Assembly: GCF_021018805.1 (NCBI RefSeq)
Contig: NC_086258.1
Location: forward strand, 21,528,692-21,592,691
Direction of reading: 5' to 3'
DNA from: Prinia subflava
Taxonomy: Eukaryota > Chordata > Aves > Passeriformes > Cisticolidae
Length of the DNA stretch: 64,000 nucleotides
Shown here: in pieces, positions 12,186 to 23,085 of the stretch
Layout of the letters: each line of letters begins with the position of its first letter
How positions within the stretch are numbered: position 1 is the first letter of the stretch
Position numbers and translations under genes: made by a program
The notes under the pieces: generated by a model
What the model saw: only the letters and a program-made list of their open reading frames with translations
Told to the model about the DNA's origin: nothing
Database searches by the model: none

Positions 12186-12789
12186 CCCATTCCCCACCTT
12201 CTCTCCCTTTATTTCAATTATCTGCCACCCTCCTGACAGTGTGAGTTGGGCTCTTGGGAGGAAGGTCAGTGTCTTCCTCAGGCTGATTTTCCCTTCTGGG
12301 CAGGTACAGTGGATGTTTGGGTATTTTTCAGGTCACTTTGCTCTTGCCAAAGATCAGGACCTGGATTTTGCTGGATTCAAGCCACAGAGTTCTGCTTTAT
12401 GGATTTTTGACAAATACCCAGGTCCTGCTTTGCTGACTTTCGACATTATACACCTTACCTGTATGACTTCTACCTAGTAACTACCTCACAGCCAAGCTTA
12501 ACAGCAAATCTTCTATGTGTGCTCAGTACAAGCTGTCTCTTTACTTTTACAAAATCACCAACAGCTGCTCCTAAAATCCTGTATTTTCATGTTCATAAAC
12601 ATCCTCCATATCAGAAGGAGTCACCCGGGGCTGCAGCAATGGGGAAGGTGGGACCACGATCTTCAAAATGTTGCCAGAACACCCAAAGTTCTGCGTGGAC
12701 ATGGAAAAGCTCCTGCCTGGCAGGAGCAGGAGGGGTGAGGAGGTGACCTCAGTAAAAGCAGAAAGGTTTGGGAGAAAAAAGCTCAGGTT
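12186..12789. other. Unique intergenic sequence
   Basis: No gene or known repeat was recognised. A 117-codon open frame (12124-12477) starts inside the minisatellite and has no domain. Confidence 0.35.
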
Positions 12790-13112
12790 TCCCAGATAAA
12801 AAAGGAATATAATACTAAATATTACAATATAATAATACTGTAGATAATAATAATGTACTAATATACTAATATCCTATATGATAATATATATTAATAAAAT
12901 ACTAATATACTAAATATTAAAATATGCAAGTATAAAGGCAAAATGAGTAAAATATTAAATAAATAAATAAATAAATAAATAATTAAAATTAATAAAACTA
13001 CAATAACTATAAATATAATAAAATCAATTATTAAATATCAAATAAATTAAAATAAATGTTAAAATAAATATAAAATAATATAAAATAAAATAAAATAAAA
13101 ATAATTGTATTT
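12790..13112. repeat. AT-rich low-complexity tract
   Basis: More than 300 bp are almost purely A and T, with irregular TAATA, AATATAC and AAATA motifs and a regular AAATAAATAAATAAATAAAT run near 12957-12981. It is a degenerate simple repeat and a likely easily melted region. Confidence 0.9.
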
Positions 13113-13804
13113 TGGTTTTGTTCAAGCAGCTCTTTTCAGAAGACAGAGCCACTTGTGATAAGCTGCAGGCTTTGCAGATGCTGACCAAAGCAGAATGAAG
13201 ATCTCTCCAGCAGCTCTTTGGCAAAGCTCCATCCTCCTGGTGTGATCCCCATCCCCTGTGTTCCCTTCCCTCCCATTCCCATGCACTTAGCAAAAGAGAG
13301 ATGCTGTAAATACAGACCAGCACGGAACAGGGCAGGAAGAGCCAGGAAGAGCCCCTGGGATCTACAAAAGAGGCCATAAAAAAGACCATAAAAAAGACCT
13401 GCCACATGAACTGGATGCTGAGTGTTGTAGATCCATAGAACTGGCAGCTGGAAAACACAAAATAAATGGAAAAAAAATCTCATCCAGCCTGTGTCTCCCT
13501 GGGATTTACTGGCCCTGGGGAAGGGCAAGCTGAGCTGCAGCTCAGTGCCAGTGTGGCTGAGAGCAGTCCTGGCCAGCGATAGCCACAGCAGCCAGGACCT
13601 TCTCCCTCCCCTCTTCACACAAGGCTTTCCAGGGAACCAAACCCTGGGAGCAGCTGGAGGAGTCAGTGGTGGTGTCACCAGCAAGGAGGGGACAGAGGTT
13701 GAACACACAGAGTACACAGGTATACACAGCAGTACCTTTATACACCTGCCAGGACCTGGCCAGGAGGAGAGGGGGCTGCAAGGAACCCAGGGGGCTCATC
13801 CTGG
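13113..13804. other. Unique intergenic sequence
   Basis: No gene identified. A short direct duplication, CCATAAAAAAGAC, occurs twice at about 13374-13399. Minus-strand frames of 144 and 193 codons overlap the AT-rich tract and lack domain features. Confidence 0.35.
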
Positions 13805-14239
13805 TGGTGCCCAAGGATTTAGGGTTTATATTTTTCAGATCCTGTACTCCTTTAGTGTATAACTCTAAACCCCACAGCCTGCCTGCTGCTGTTCTCCCGT
13901 TTCATTCAGACACAGCAATCCCTCTCCAGGCCTGAGGATCCAGGGACACCTTATTGTCTCAGGCCCCAAAAAATGTAAACAACAGTGAATTGGGGGGGGC
14001 AAACTCGGGGTACATGATTTAATTACTTGAAATTTGAACTGGAGAATTAACCCCTGATATACAAATAGACCAAATTTATATCTGTCTGAAAAACTCGTGA
14101 CCATCGTGCCCATTAGGTGTAGCCTCTGCCAGGCTTTTGTCTACCCAAAGTGCATCTATTGAAGGCCTTCAATAAATACCCACTTTATTCTCTTTAATTC
14201 TGTCTAGCCTCTGTTCTTAGTGGCCACTCCAAGGCATCC
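13805..14239 (+). mobile_element. Solitary LTR, family C (4-bp target duplication)
   Basis: The 435-bp element starts TGGTGCCCAAGGATTTAGGG and ends CCAAGGCATCC. It is flanked by CTGG on both sides (13801-13804 and 14240-14243), an exact 4-bp duplication. It aligns along its length with the element at 7297-7735 (shared TTTAGTGTATAAC, TCTCCAGGCCTG, ATGTAAACAA, CCTTCAATAAA). The 4-bp duplication and TGATGCC-like ends suggest a gammaretrovirus-like or ERV1 group; this is inference. Confidence 0.85.
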
Positions 14240-16319
14240 CTGGCCACTGGCACAGCCCCGGGCTGCTCCCCTTTGTTCCCTGTGCTGCCACTTCTCTGGC
14301 GAGGGAGCTGATTTAAATAAGAACATCTATCTTCTAAATTGTGTGTATCAAACAATCCATCACAGGGAGGCTGCAAACCTCCCCAAATCTGTAATTATGG
14401 TGTCACAGCTGATTGTGATGAAAGTGGAGCTGTCAGGGAGGCATTTGGGAGACAAACACACTGCTCCCAGCAGCTCTCCCAGGAGTGCTCACAAAGCTTT
14501 GCTGCCATATGGGGCCGTGATTAATAGCCCAGCCTATATGTAAATATTTAGCTGTTTAGGAAGCAACAGGATCCAATTACCTTTCATCCCATCCCTCTCC
14601 TTGTGACAGAGCACAAAGCAGAATTTCTGCTTGTTTTTTTGGTTGGTTTTTTTTTTTTTTTTCCCCTTGGAAAAAGATAAAAACCCCAAAAATGCCCTGA
14701 TGAGTCAATGTTCCAGGGCTGATATTGCAGACATCCTGCTCTGCTGGGCGAGGCAGCTGGAATCTGGGATTTGCTTGTCACTGGAATGTCCCTCTGAGGA
14801 ACGGGACACTGACAGCCCCTCGTGACTGCCACCGTGAGAGTGGCCCGGGAGCAGAGCTCCTGCTGCTGCATCATCCAGGCTGGAGCAAAGCTTTCCTCCA
14901 GAGCCCTGGGGTCTGGGGACAATCCTTGAAGCTCGCAGCTGCTGGGGGAAGGAAGAGCAGCCTGAGCACCCCACAGCCCCGGGGGGCACAAACCCCTGTG
15001 GTTTTGTGCCCATTTGTGGCTCTCACAGGAGCAGGGCCACTTGGGAGCTCAGCTTCAGGAGGGTGAGAGAGGAGAAGAATGAGCCTCCACAGGGGTTTTA
15101 TTTTTTGAAAACCATTGTATGACTGTCCTGGCAAGGTCAATGTTTCTGACAGTGTTCTCCTTTTCAGCAGGACTATCCATCCCACATTCCAGCCCTCTCC
15201 ACCCTCTCCTCAGAGCTGCAGCATGTCCCCTCCTCCAGGAGATGCTGGGACCTCCCTTGGCAGGCTGCAGGAGCTGTTTGCTGCCTCCCTTGACTGGATG
15301 GTGGCACAGCCTGGACCACCAGCTCTGAGGCAATTCCAACCTTCCAAGCAAGGCCTGAGCTTCCCTGGGATGCAGATGGGGAGAGAGGGCCAGGCTGTGT
15401 TAATTAGCTCAGTCACAAGGAACAGCTCAGCCAGATGTTCATCCAGCCTATGTCTGTTTGCATTTCCAGCTTGCTGCGTGGATCCTCTAAGCCAGCACCA
15501 AGTCCATCAATTTTAACAGGGCAAAACCATCTCTGGTGTGAGTTATTCCTGAAGATAAGTGACTACAAGTTGGACTCTTTGCTTCAAGGCATTCTCCTGA
15601 TAAATAAGCAACAACAGCATCAAAGCTTTACTGCAGGCTTCCAAGGAAGTGAAATGCTGAATGTTTCCCCAGATCACCATAATTCAAAAATACCCTGTCC
15701 AATTCCACACTTCCTCATGGAGACAAGGCCCTCTGCTCTGGGCCAAGCCCAGACATGAAAAATGAGGTGCAGGTTGCAGCTGCCGTGGGAAATTTAGAGG
15801 AATGATGCACTTAAAATTAACTTACAGAGGGCTCTTCTACCCCTGACAGTGGCTGTGGAGCACTTTGGGGTTCACCTGATGAGGGACATGGCTACAGAGC
15901 TGGACATTGCTGTTCTGCAGGCACAGCCAGAAGGAATTCACCTCTGTTCAGCAGCCACCAGGCTCCTTCTTCCTCAGATCAAACTCTGCTGGAGCCATGT
16001 GCTCCTTTTGCTCCCAGAACAAGCTCAAAATTGGAGACATTTCCAATGAGGAAAAGATGTAGGAATTATCACAGAAGAATAAAAAGGAAGAGGAATGTGT
16101 GAGGGGCAGCAGAGCGCAGTCCATGCTCTTCCCATCGTGAAGGTCTCCATGAGTGAATCCAAGCTCTGTGTGATTCCCAGGCACACATCTGTGATCATTC
16201 CCCTGGGGTCATTCCAGTCTATCCTATTCCAGCCTTTACTGGCCCTCAACCCTGCCAGGACCTCGCTGCTCCTGAGCTCTGGGACAGCTGAACAAACTGG
16301 TGACAAAGCTGGTGACTTG
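14240..16319. other. Unique intergenic sequence with a poly-T run
   Basis: A T-rich run sits at about 14634-14664, too long for chance and possibly a decayed retrotransposed tail on the minus strand. No coding gene or RNA gene was recognised. Overlapping GC-rich open frames at 14584-15516 are on both strands and carry no family signal. Confidence 0.4.
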
Positions 16320-16862
16320 TCCAAAGGAGGGACATGAAGGTGGTGAAGGGTCTGGAGGGGACACACGAGGAGTGACTGAGGCACCTCCAGTGCTGGGGAC
16401 AGCTCTGGGACACTCAGGACAGGAAGGACACTGAGGGGACTCCAGGGAAGGGAATAGAGCTGGGAAGGGGCTGGAGTGAGGCTGAGGGAGCTGGGAAAGG
16501 GGCTCAGCCTGGAGCAAAGGAGGCTCAGGGGGAACTCCTGGCTCTGCACAGCTCCTGACAGGAGGGGACAGCCAGGGGGTTCGGGCTGTGCTCCCAGGGA
16601 ACAGGGATAGGAGGAGAGGGAACGGCCTCAGGCTGGGCCAAGGGAGGGGCAGGGTGGAGTCAGGAGGAATTCCTCCTGGAAAGGGAACTCAGGCCTTGGA
16701 AGGGGCTGCCCAGGGAGGTTTGGAGGGCCCATCCCTGGAGGTGTCCAAGAAAGGGCTGGAGATGACACTCAGGTGACACTCAGGGCTGGGGACAAGGTGG
16801 GACAGCCTGGACTCAGTGGTCTGTGAGGGCTTTCCCAGCCTAAATGATCCTGGAATTCCTGG
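16320..16862 (+). mobile_element. CR1 LINE fragment, long (plus orientation)
   Basis: About 540 bp of CR1 in plus orientation: GGAGGGACATGAAGGTGGTG, a CTCCAGGGAAGGGAATAGAG block, CTCAGCCTGGAGCAAAGGAG, GGGGCTGCCCAGGGAGGTTT, CATCCCTGGAGGTGTCCAAG and a terminal CCTAAATGATCCTGGAATTC. It is one of the longest CR1 remnants in the window, still 5'-truncated and with no reverse transcriptase domain. Confidence 0.8.
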
Positions 16863-18589
16863 GAGCAGGCAAATGGCTCAGTGTGGGACAGCAATGCTCT
16901 GCTGACCAGGGAAGGTCAATCACACCTGGTTTAGCCAAGGGGATGCAGGAGTTTTCTCCTAAGATATTCTCTGTGAGAAAAAAAGAAATGAATCAGGCAG
17001 GATCACACATAAAGAAACAGTGATGACAAGCAGAAAATTGCAGAGCTTTGGAAAGTTATGGCCAGACAGAAAGCATCCAGCACAGAAGTCTTTAGGTGAC
17101 CTAACCCAGCTGCTGCTAATGTTCCAGCAGTAATAAACAGGAGCCACTTCCCTGGCTCCTCTCCTTTGGGATTCTCCACTGCAACACTGGTTGGTACTTG
17201 AATTCCATCGTTTATAGCAAAGCTGTTGTCTGTTATCACAAACACAGGGACATTATTACAGAACTCACCCCGCAGCAAGATATGAATCAGAGTTAACCTT
17301 AGCCGACACCAAATATTTACTTTAGAAAAGGCAAAGATATTATTTCATAAATCAGATATGGTTCCCTTGGCCCTTGAAGGACACTTCAAAGCAGACTTGT
17401 AATTACGAAACACATCCTAGGATGCCAAAGCAATTGAATCCGTGGCTGCCCCATGGGTTCCCAGCTCGGCTGTGCCTGAGGCCCTGGGTGGGGATCCCTG
17501 GTCCCACTCACTGCTGTGGCAGAGGAGTGGTGCTCACTGAGAGGCTGAACTGCTGTGGGAGGGGAATGGGGTGGCTCAGAGGTGTTGCTTAATGAGTCAT
17601 GAGCGGCCTCTCTTGTGAGCTGGGGTTTCCAGATGTGACACAGTCCCCAGACTGCTGCTCCAGACCCTTCCCTGTCCATGGCTCAGCAGCAGCAGGGACA
17701 GAGTGGCTTTCTGTCATCGCACTTGTGTGCCAGGGCCATGGATATCAGACCAATGGGCACAGCCAGATCCTTCCTGCCTGGCCTGAGAGCTTTCCAAGGG
17801 ACCTGTCCCTTCCCCTGGAAATGGCCCTGCCAGTGCCCTTCAGGACCTGTCATCCTTTGGGGGAGATGAACAACAGAGCCACTTCTGGGAGAAGGACACA
17901 CCAGGCTTTGGGGGAAGCTGAAAACCCGGCCGGGGACCAGCCTAGAGCAGAGGAATTCCCCAGCCAGCATCCAGCCCTGAATCCCCCTGGGTCACTCCCT
18001 CCTGCCCTGCCTGAGGGGGGAACCAGCAGGTGCTCAGCATGGTGCCTTGGAATCACCCCTTGGCACATCAGCAGTTCTGCCTGGACATCACTTCCCCCTG
18101 GGCTGGAGGAATCTGCATTTACACCCCAAACCACAGAGCAGGGTGTCCAGCCCTGGGCAGGTGATGTCCCTGAGATGCCTGGACACTGCCACCTGCCTTG
18201 GGCGTGGTCACCTCATGGTGAAATCCTCCCCCAGGAGCTCTTCCAAGCCTCCCCTTGTGCTGCTGGGAACATCCCAAGGGAGCCAGTGACGTTGGCAGGC
18301 TGAACTTGTGTCCCTCTGCAGCAGGGCCCTCCCTGGTGTTCCCCTGGTGACACAGGAGGAGCAAGAAGCCACCAAACAGCCCTGTGTCCCCAAGGGACAT
18401 CAACCCCGGAGTGAGGACTCCCATCCTTTCTGGGTCTGCATTTTAAACTGATTTTCTGCTGCTCTCCACATTTTTCCTGATGCTTATTATGGTAGGAAAT
18501 ACTCAGTTCCAGGCTCTGCATATTAATTCCTCCCTGCCACACTCTCCCCGCTCCCGTGCCCCTGGCCAGAAGATCCCAAGGTACAAATC
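16863..18589. other. Unique intergenic sequence, no gene found
   Basis: The 234-codon frame (17599-18303) is open on GC-rich DNA and is matched by comparable frames on the opposite strand. I see no signal peptide, domain or exon-like boundaries that would support a gene. Confidence 0.4.
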
Positions 18590-19290
18590 CTTTTTTTCCC
18601 TGAGAATACTCGCTCGTGGAAGCTCATCTTTATTTATCAGGAGTTGTGTCAGCAAGGCTTTAAAAACCCAGCTGATCTCCGCTGCTTGCTCACTGCAAAT
18701 CAAAAGAGCCTGCGGGAAATCGGGTAGAACAACCATTAGATTAAATAAAAGCTGCCCCTCCGCCTCCTGCGCTTCCCTAATCCTCTTCCCAGCGAGTGCA
18801 ATGCCCACTGTGCCAATCCACGGGACACGGGGACCGTGGGCTGGAATTACAGCAACTCCTCTGCGGGGTAATGGAGCATCGCGTTTTATTGTCCTCATCA
18901 TTCCCCCAGCCCGCGGAGCGCTCAGGGCAGGCGGGGCGAGGGGAAAGGTGGGTTTTCCTCAGAGCTGGAGTTCCCATTCCCCCTCCGGCTCCATCCGTGC
19001 CCGGGATGCTCCCGGCAGCGCTGCCGTGTGCCAGGGGCAGCGGGAGCAGGGAAATCCCAGCCGGGGCAATTCCCTCTCTCTCCTCACCTCCAGGGTGCCG
19101 ACAGCAGCCAGAACACATCCGAACTGTTCGTGCAGTGAGGAGCTAAGAGGAGCCAGGGAAAGTGTCTCAGTGCGAGTCACAGGACGTTCATTTCTGGGAG
19201 CGGCGGAGCCCAGCAGCTCTGCTGGCATCGCTGCAGAGCCTGGAGTCCTCGGGCTGCAGGGGCACAGGTCCCGACTCCTGCCCTGCATTC
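18590..19290. promoter_or_regulatory. CpG-rich block, candidate promoter or enhancer
   Basis: CG dinucleotides are frequent over about 700 bp (for example AGCCCGCGGAGCGCTCAGG, GGGCGAGG, CCCGGCAGCGCTGCCGTG, GGAGCGGCGGAGCC), unlike the CpG-poor sequence on both sides. An AT-rich shoulder with TTAAATAAAAGC lies at its left part. No repeat family is recognised. A 290-codon open frame crosses it (18480-19352) but overlaps opposing frames. I read this as a CpG-island-like element; which gene it would serve, and in which direction, is unknown. Confidence 0.45.
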
Positions 19291-19879
19291 CCCCCCTCTC
19301 ACTGACAGCTCGTTTCCCCAGGTGCTGCTGGTTTTCCTGCTGCTGGAATTGAAATTCTCCCTTCCCACCGTTGTGTCCTAAGCAGAGCAGTGACAGCAGA
19401 GCAGTGTCCCAAAGCCTGGGGAGTGGGACAGGTCAGCTCTCAGAGCCTGTCCCCATTGCACAGCTTTAAGGACTGCAGTTTTTATTCTGGGCACAGGTTT
19501 TCTGTACTCAAGCAAGACTCTAAAGCCACAGATGCTGTAAGCATCCCTCAGAGTCCAAAATTACACCCACCACACACTCGGGAGGGCAGGATTCTCTTTA
19601 TGGGCCAATTCCTAAACCGTTCAACCAGGTGGGAGGCAGCCAGACCTTACAGCACAAGAATTTGCATTATCCCTGCTGCTTTTAGCACTCAGCCCTCCCC
19701 TGTTTAATGTGCTGGGTCCTGATCTCTTGGACCAGCACATCCTCAAGCTTCCCTGGATCTCATCCCTCCCCTGCCCTCTGGAATCCTTGAGCTCCCCAGT
19801 GCTTCAGGAGGAGTGGTGGCACCTGGGGGTGTCCCTGGCACAGGGAAGGTGCAGAGCCAAGCTGGTGCCACCCCCTGTG
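19291..19879. other. Unique intergenic sequence
   Basis: No recognised gene or interspersed repeat. It leads into the minisatellite at 19880. Confidence 0.35.
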
Positions 19880-20104
19880 AGAGGTTCGGAGAGGTTCGGA
19901 GAGGTTCGGAGAGGTTCGGAGAGGAGAGGTTCGGAGAGGAGAGGTTCGGAGAGGAGAGGAGAGGTTCGGAGAGGTTCGGAGAGGTTCGGAGAGGTTCGGA
20001 GAGGTTCGGAGAGGAGAGGAGAGGAGAGGAGAGGAGAGGAGAGGAGAGGAGAGGAGAGGAGAGGAGAGGAGAGGAGAGGAGAGGAGAGGAGAGGAGAGGA
20101 GAGA
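19880..20104. repeat. Composite minisatellite of 10-bp and 5-bp units
   Basis: The left part mixes GAGGTTCGGA decamers with GAGGA pentamers in an irregular higher-order order: four decamers, then alternating singles, then runs of decamers. The right part (about 20012-20104) is nearly pure GAGGA/GGAGA pentamer. The decamer can be read as a pentamer pair in which one unit became GTTCG. All six frames stay open over long distances, which explains the arginine- and glutamate-rich or serine- and leucine-rich frames. Confidence 0.95.
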
Positions 20105-20620
20105 GGATCTCAGCTCCAGGGACACCTGAGCTGTGACTGGCTGGGGTGGTACCAGCCCTGGTAATGACCCACACTGAGGAACAGAGGGCTCAGACCCTGG
20201 CACTTCCGAACTTCTGGGCTGCCACTGCCCCTCACAGGGATGCACCAGAGCAGGATCTGGAGCCATCCAGGTCCACTGGCCTTTCCAGGGAGCCCAGCCC
20301 ATGAGCCCAAGGCTGCTGTCACTCCCTGTCAGGCACAGAAATAGTTTGGATTTTCCCTTTGGGCACAGCTCCCCTCCACCTGTGTCACAGGAGCTTTATC
20401 CACACTTCCATTCATGGCCCCTTGAGGGTGGAAAGCTGAAAAGATTTCAGATCTGAGCAGTGATGTGGGCATAGCCTGTGGCCCCATCTCCCTGAGCCAG
20501 CCCCTGCTGCCAGGGCAGATGAGGTGCCAGCCTGGATTCCATGGGACAGGAAGGGGCTGTGCCATGGCTCTGACCCCCTGTGCACCCTGCAGCTGCTCAG
20601 TGCTGATGCCTGCCCTGCCC
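20105..20620. other. Unique intergenic sequence
   Basis: No gene or interspersed repeat recognised between the minisatellite and the family A LTR. Confidence 0.35.
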
Positions 20621-21098
20621 TGATGCCTTCAGTTTTCTCTTCCCTGTATTTCAGACTTTGTGCTGCCCAGGGTGCAGCTCTGAGCTCACACTCAGGGTCA
20701 CTCAGCTCTGCACACAGCAGGGACACAAAACAAATCCTTTTCCTGCTGCACACCAAGGACAGCTGGGACAAGTGTTCAGCCCAAAAGCACAAACAAGGGT
20801 GGCTGAAGGGAGGAACAAGAAGGATGGGACTGCATCACCTGGAGCTGGAATGGGACAATTAAACCCCAATATGCAAATGGACCAAAACTTATAAAAATGT
20901 AAGACCCTGTGACCAGCCAGCCATTTTTTATGACCATTTTGTGTCCATTTTGTGCCCATTTTGGGTCCACCTTTGGGTGTAGCCCTGGCCAGGCTCTTGT
21001 CCTGCCCAAGGTGTACCCTAAAGGCCTTTCAATAAATCTCTGCTTTATTCTCCAGTTCTGTCCAGTCTCTGTTCCAGCTCAGCCTTCCCAAGGCATCA
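20621..21098 (+). mobile_element. Solitary LTR, family A, complete, with perfect 4-bp target duplication
   Basis: The 478-bp element starts TGATGCCTTCAG and ends CCCAAGGCATCA, so the ends form the inverted repeat TGATGCCTT/AAGGCATCA. GCCC flanks both sides (20617-20620 and 21099-21102). It contains a TATA-like box (ACTTATAAAAATG) and a polyadenylation signal (TTTCAATAAATC) in the expected U3-R-U5 order. The copy at 52342-52808 (minus) aligns along the full length with few differences, so both are relatively young. Class I (ERV1) affinity is inferred from the 4-bp duplication. No internal viral genes are present. Confidence 0.9.
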
Positions 21099-21557
21099 GC
21101 CCCCAGCCCTGGCAGAGCCCCAGCCCTGCTCTGTTCTCCAGGACAGTCTGGTCTGTGACATTCTCCCTGGCATGGCACCAAGCCGCTCTCAGCTGCAAAC
21201 CCCTCCTGCTCCTGTGCCCTTCCCCTGCCCAGGCAGGGCAGGGCAGTGCCCAGCTGGCCACAGCAGAGCCCCAGGCCAGGGCTGTCCTTGAGGGAGCTGC
21301 TGGTGCTGGCTGTGCCTGGCTCAGCCCCGAGCTCGGCTGCAGCCCTGCGGATGCAGAGAGAGCTGGCACAGGGAGAGATTTATCCCCTTGCCGTGGCTCA
21401 GGGTTCTCATTTCTAAATGCAGAGAGGCAGCCCAATCAACCCGGCAGCCTCAATCGCCTCCTGTTGAAATGCCAGAAATTTAGATTTCAGATTTTAGTAT
21501 ATAGTGATATGTGTGAGTTAAGATGGAGGATTTGGGGTGTTGTCTAAGTCCTTCTTC
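21099..21557. other. Unique GC-rich then AT-rich intergenic sequence
   Basis: No gene or repeat recognised. The right edge is pyrimidine-rich (CCTTCTTC) where the next LTR inserted. Confidence 0.35.
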
Positions 21558-21923
21558 TGTTGCTATAGGACACAAACAAAAGATAAAAGACTCCAAATAT
21601 TTCAGAAGGCAAAAGGCATAAAAAGGCTTTAATTGTCTAATTTTATAAGGTGTTCCAATACAGACTTAACACAATTCGTGAACAGGACTGACACCTCTCC
21701 AGTCCCATTGGTCAAACTACAGACACAGCCAAAATGTTTTTCTCTGAGAACCAGAAAGGCAAACACCAAACATCACCTAGAAAAAGATTGTTTTGGGAAA
21801 GGATAGTTGTTTTGCCAAGACTGTTTTGGGAAGAAGCTTTCCTAAGAAACTTTTCCCTTTAGAAAAGAATTACCAACTACCAGCAGGCTAAAATCTCTAA
21901 GGCCCAAAAATATCAGGCCCACA
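21558..21923 (-). mobile_element. Solitary LTR, family D (minus orientation)
   Basis: The 366-bp element reads on the minus strand from TGTGGGCCTGATATTTTTGG to GTCCTATAGCAACA. It aligns along its length with the plus-strand element at 30702-31061. The minus strand carries a CCAATGGGACTGG motif and a TTAAAGCC region before the 3' end. Flanks are pyrimidine repeats (TTCTTC left, CTTCTT right), so a target duplication is plausible but cannot be fixed. Family D resembles family B at its TGTGGG start and ACA end. Confidence 0.8.
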
Positions 21924-22028
21924 CTTCTTCACCTTCTTCACCTTCTTCTTCCTTCTTCTTCCTTCTTCTTCCTTCTTCTTCCTTCTTCTTCCTTCTTCTT
22001 CCTTCTTCTTCCTTCTTCCTTCTTCTTC
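21924..22028. repeat. Polypyrimidine tandem repeat, CTTCTTCTTC unit
   Basis: After two CTTCTTCAC units come about eight copies of the decamer TTCTTCTTCC, ending in TTCCTTCTTCTTCATGG. The array begins at the LTR boundary, so the LTR either inserted at its edge or the array grew from its target-site flank. Strand asymmetry is extreme: almost only C and T on the + strand. Confidence 0.95.
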
Positions 22029-22699
22029 ATGGGTTTAGGGGGTTTTCTGTGATTAGATGAGGAAGGTCCTCATTGCAGGGCCTTGAGTGGTTATTATTGG
22101 GTCAATAATACATAATAATACTTACATAAGATATAATAAACCACCAAGTCTGAACTCAGTCCCTCATTTCCCGTGTCTTTATCCCAACCTTAACAAAGAA
22201 AAAAAGAAGCCAAAAAACCATCACAACCCCCCTCCTGCTGACCCACATCCCATCCCCAGCTGGAAAGGGGCTGTATTTCTCTTTTAGCCCCTTAGCCAAG
22301 GATGGTAATTCTCAGAGGACTGCAAGGAGGGCTCTGTTACACCGAGGGCTGTGCCCCTTCTCCGCTGGGTTCAGGGCTGTGACTCACTTGGGTCCCAAGG
22401 GTTTAGTCCCTGCTGCCTCAGGTAAATGCATTTTGTGACAAGTTCATTACTCTGGCTCAGTGCAGTGACAGAGCTTGTGAGGCAGAGTGGTTGCAGAGCC
22501 AGAGCTGGGCAGCTCGATAGCGTGGTGTGATCAGATTCCTGATCTGATAGCACTGAGGAAGTTCAGTGCTTTGGGAACCAGCCCCAGCTCACCTTGTGCT
22601 CCTGCTGTCTGAGAATGGAGCAGCTCCCAGCAGCCAGGACTCCTCAGCTCCCTGTGCCTTCAGGGAGGGCTCCAGGCATGAATCTCCTGCTGCTGAGAT
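22029..22699. other. Unique intergenic sequence
   Basis: No gene found. An AT-rich patch with repeated AATAATAC words lies near 22100-22140. Confidence 0.35.
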
Positions 22700-23085
22700 G
22701 ATTTCACAGAATCACAGAGAATCACAGAATCACAGAATCCCAGAGAATCACAGAATTACAGAATCACAGAATCATACAGAGTCACAGAATCACAGAATCA
22801 CACAGAATCACAGAATCCCGGAATCACCAGGCTGGAAGAGACCTCCAAGGTCACCGAGTCCAACCCAGCCCTAACACCTCAACTAAACCATGGCACCAGT
22901 GCCACATCCAGTCTGTCTTTAACCACATCCAGGGATGGTGACTCCACCACCTCCCTGGGCAGATCATTCCATCATTTATTATTCTTTCTGTGAAACCCTT
23001 TTTCCTAATGTCCAGCCTGTATTTTCCTTGGTGCAGCTTGAGGCTGTGTCCTCTGGTTCTGTCAGATTTGCTCCCTGCTGGGGGC
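22700..23085 (-). mobile_element. CR1 LINE with expanded 3' tail (minus orientation)
   Basis: A run of TCACAGAATCACAGAATC-type repeats (about 22703-22828) is followed by CACCAGGCTGGAAGAGACCT, CCAAGGTCACCGAGTCCAAC, CCAGCCCTAACACC and, further on, GGGATGGTGACTCCACCACC. This is the reverse complement of an avian CR1 3' end with its ATTCTGTG tail on the left. The tail has grown to over 120 bp. The body runs to about 23085 (GTGTCCTCTGGTTCTGTCAG). A sister copy lies at 33364. Confidence 0.9.

Noticed and set aside
18480..19352. 290-codon open frame on the + strand
   Set aside because: It lies in CpG-rich DNA where stops are rare, overlaps comparable minus-strand frames, and has no domain or homology that I recognise.
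19709..20302. Arg/Glu-rich and Ser/Leu-rich frames of 143-180 codons
   Set aside because: They arise from the GAGGA/GAGGTTCGGA minisatellite.
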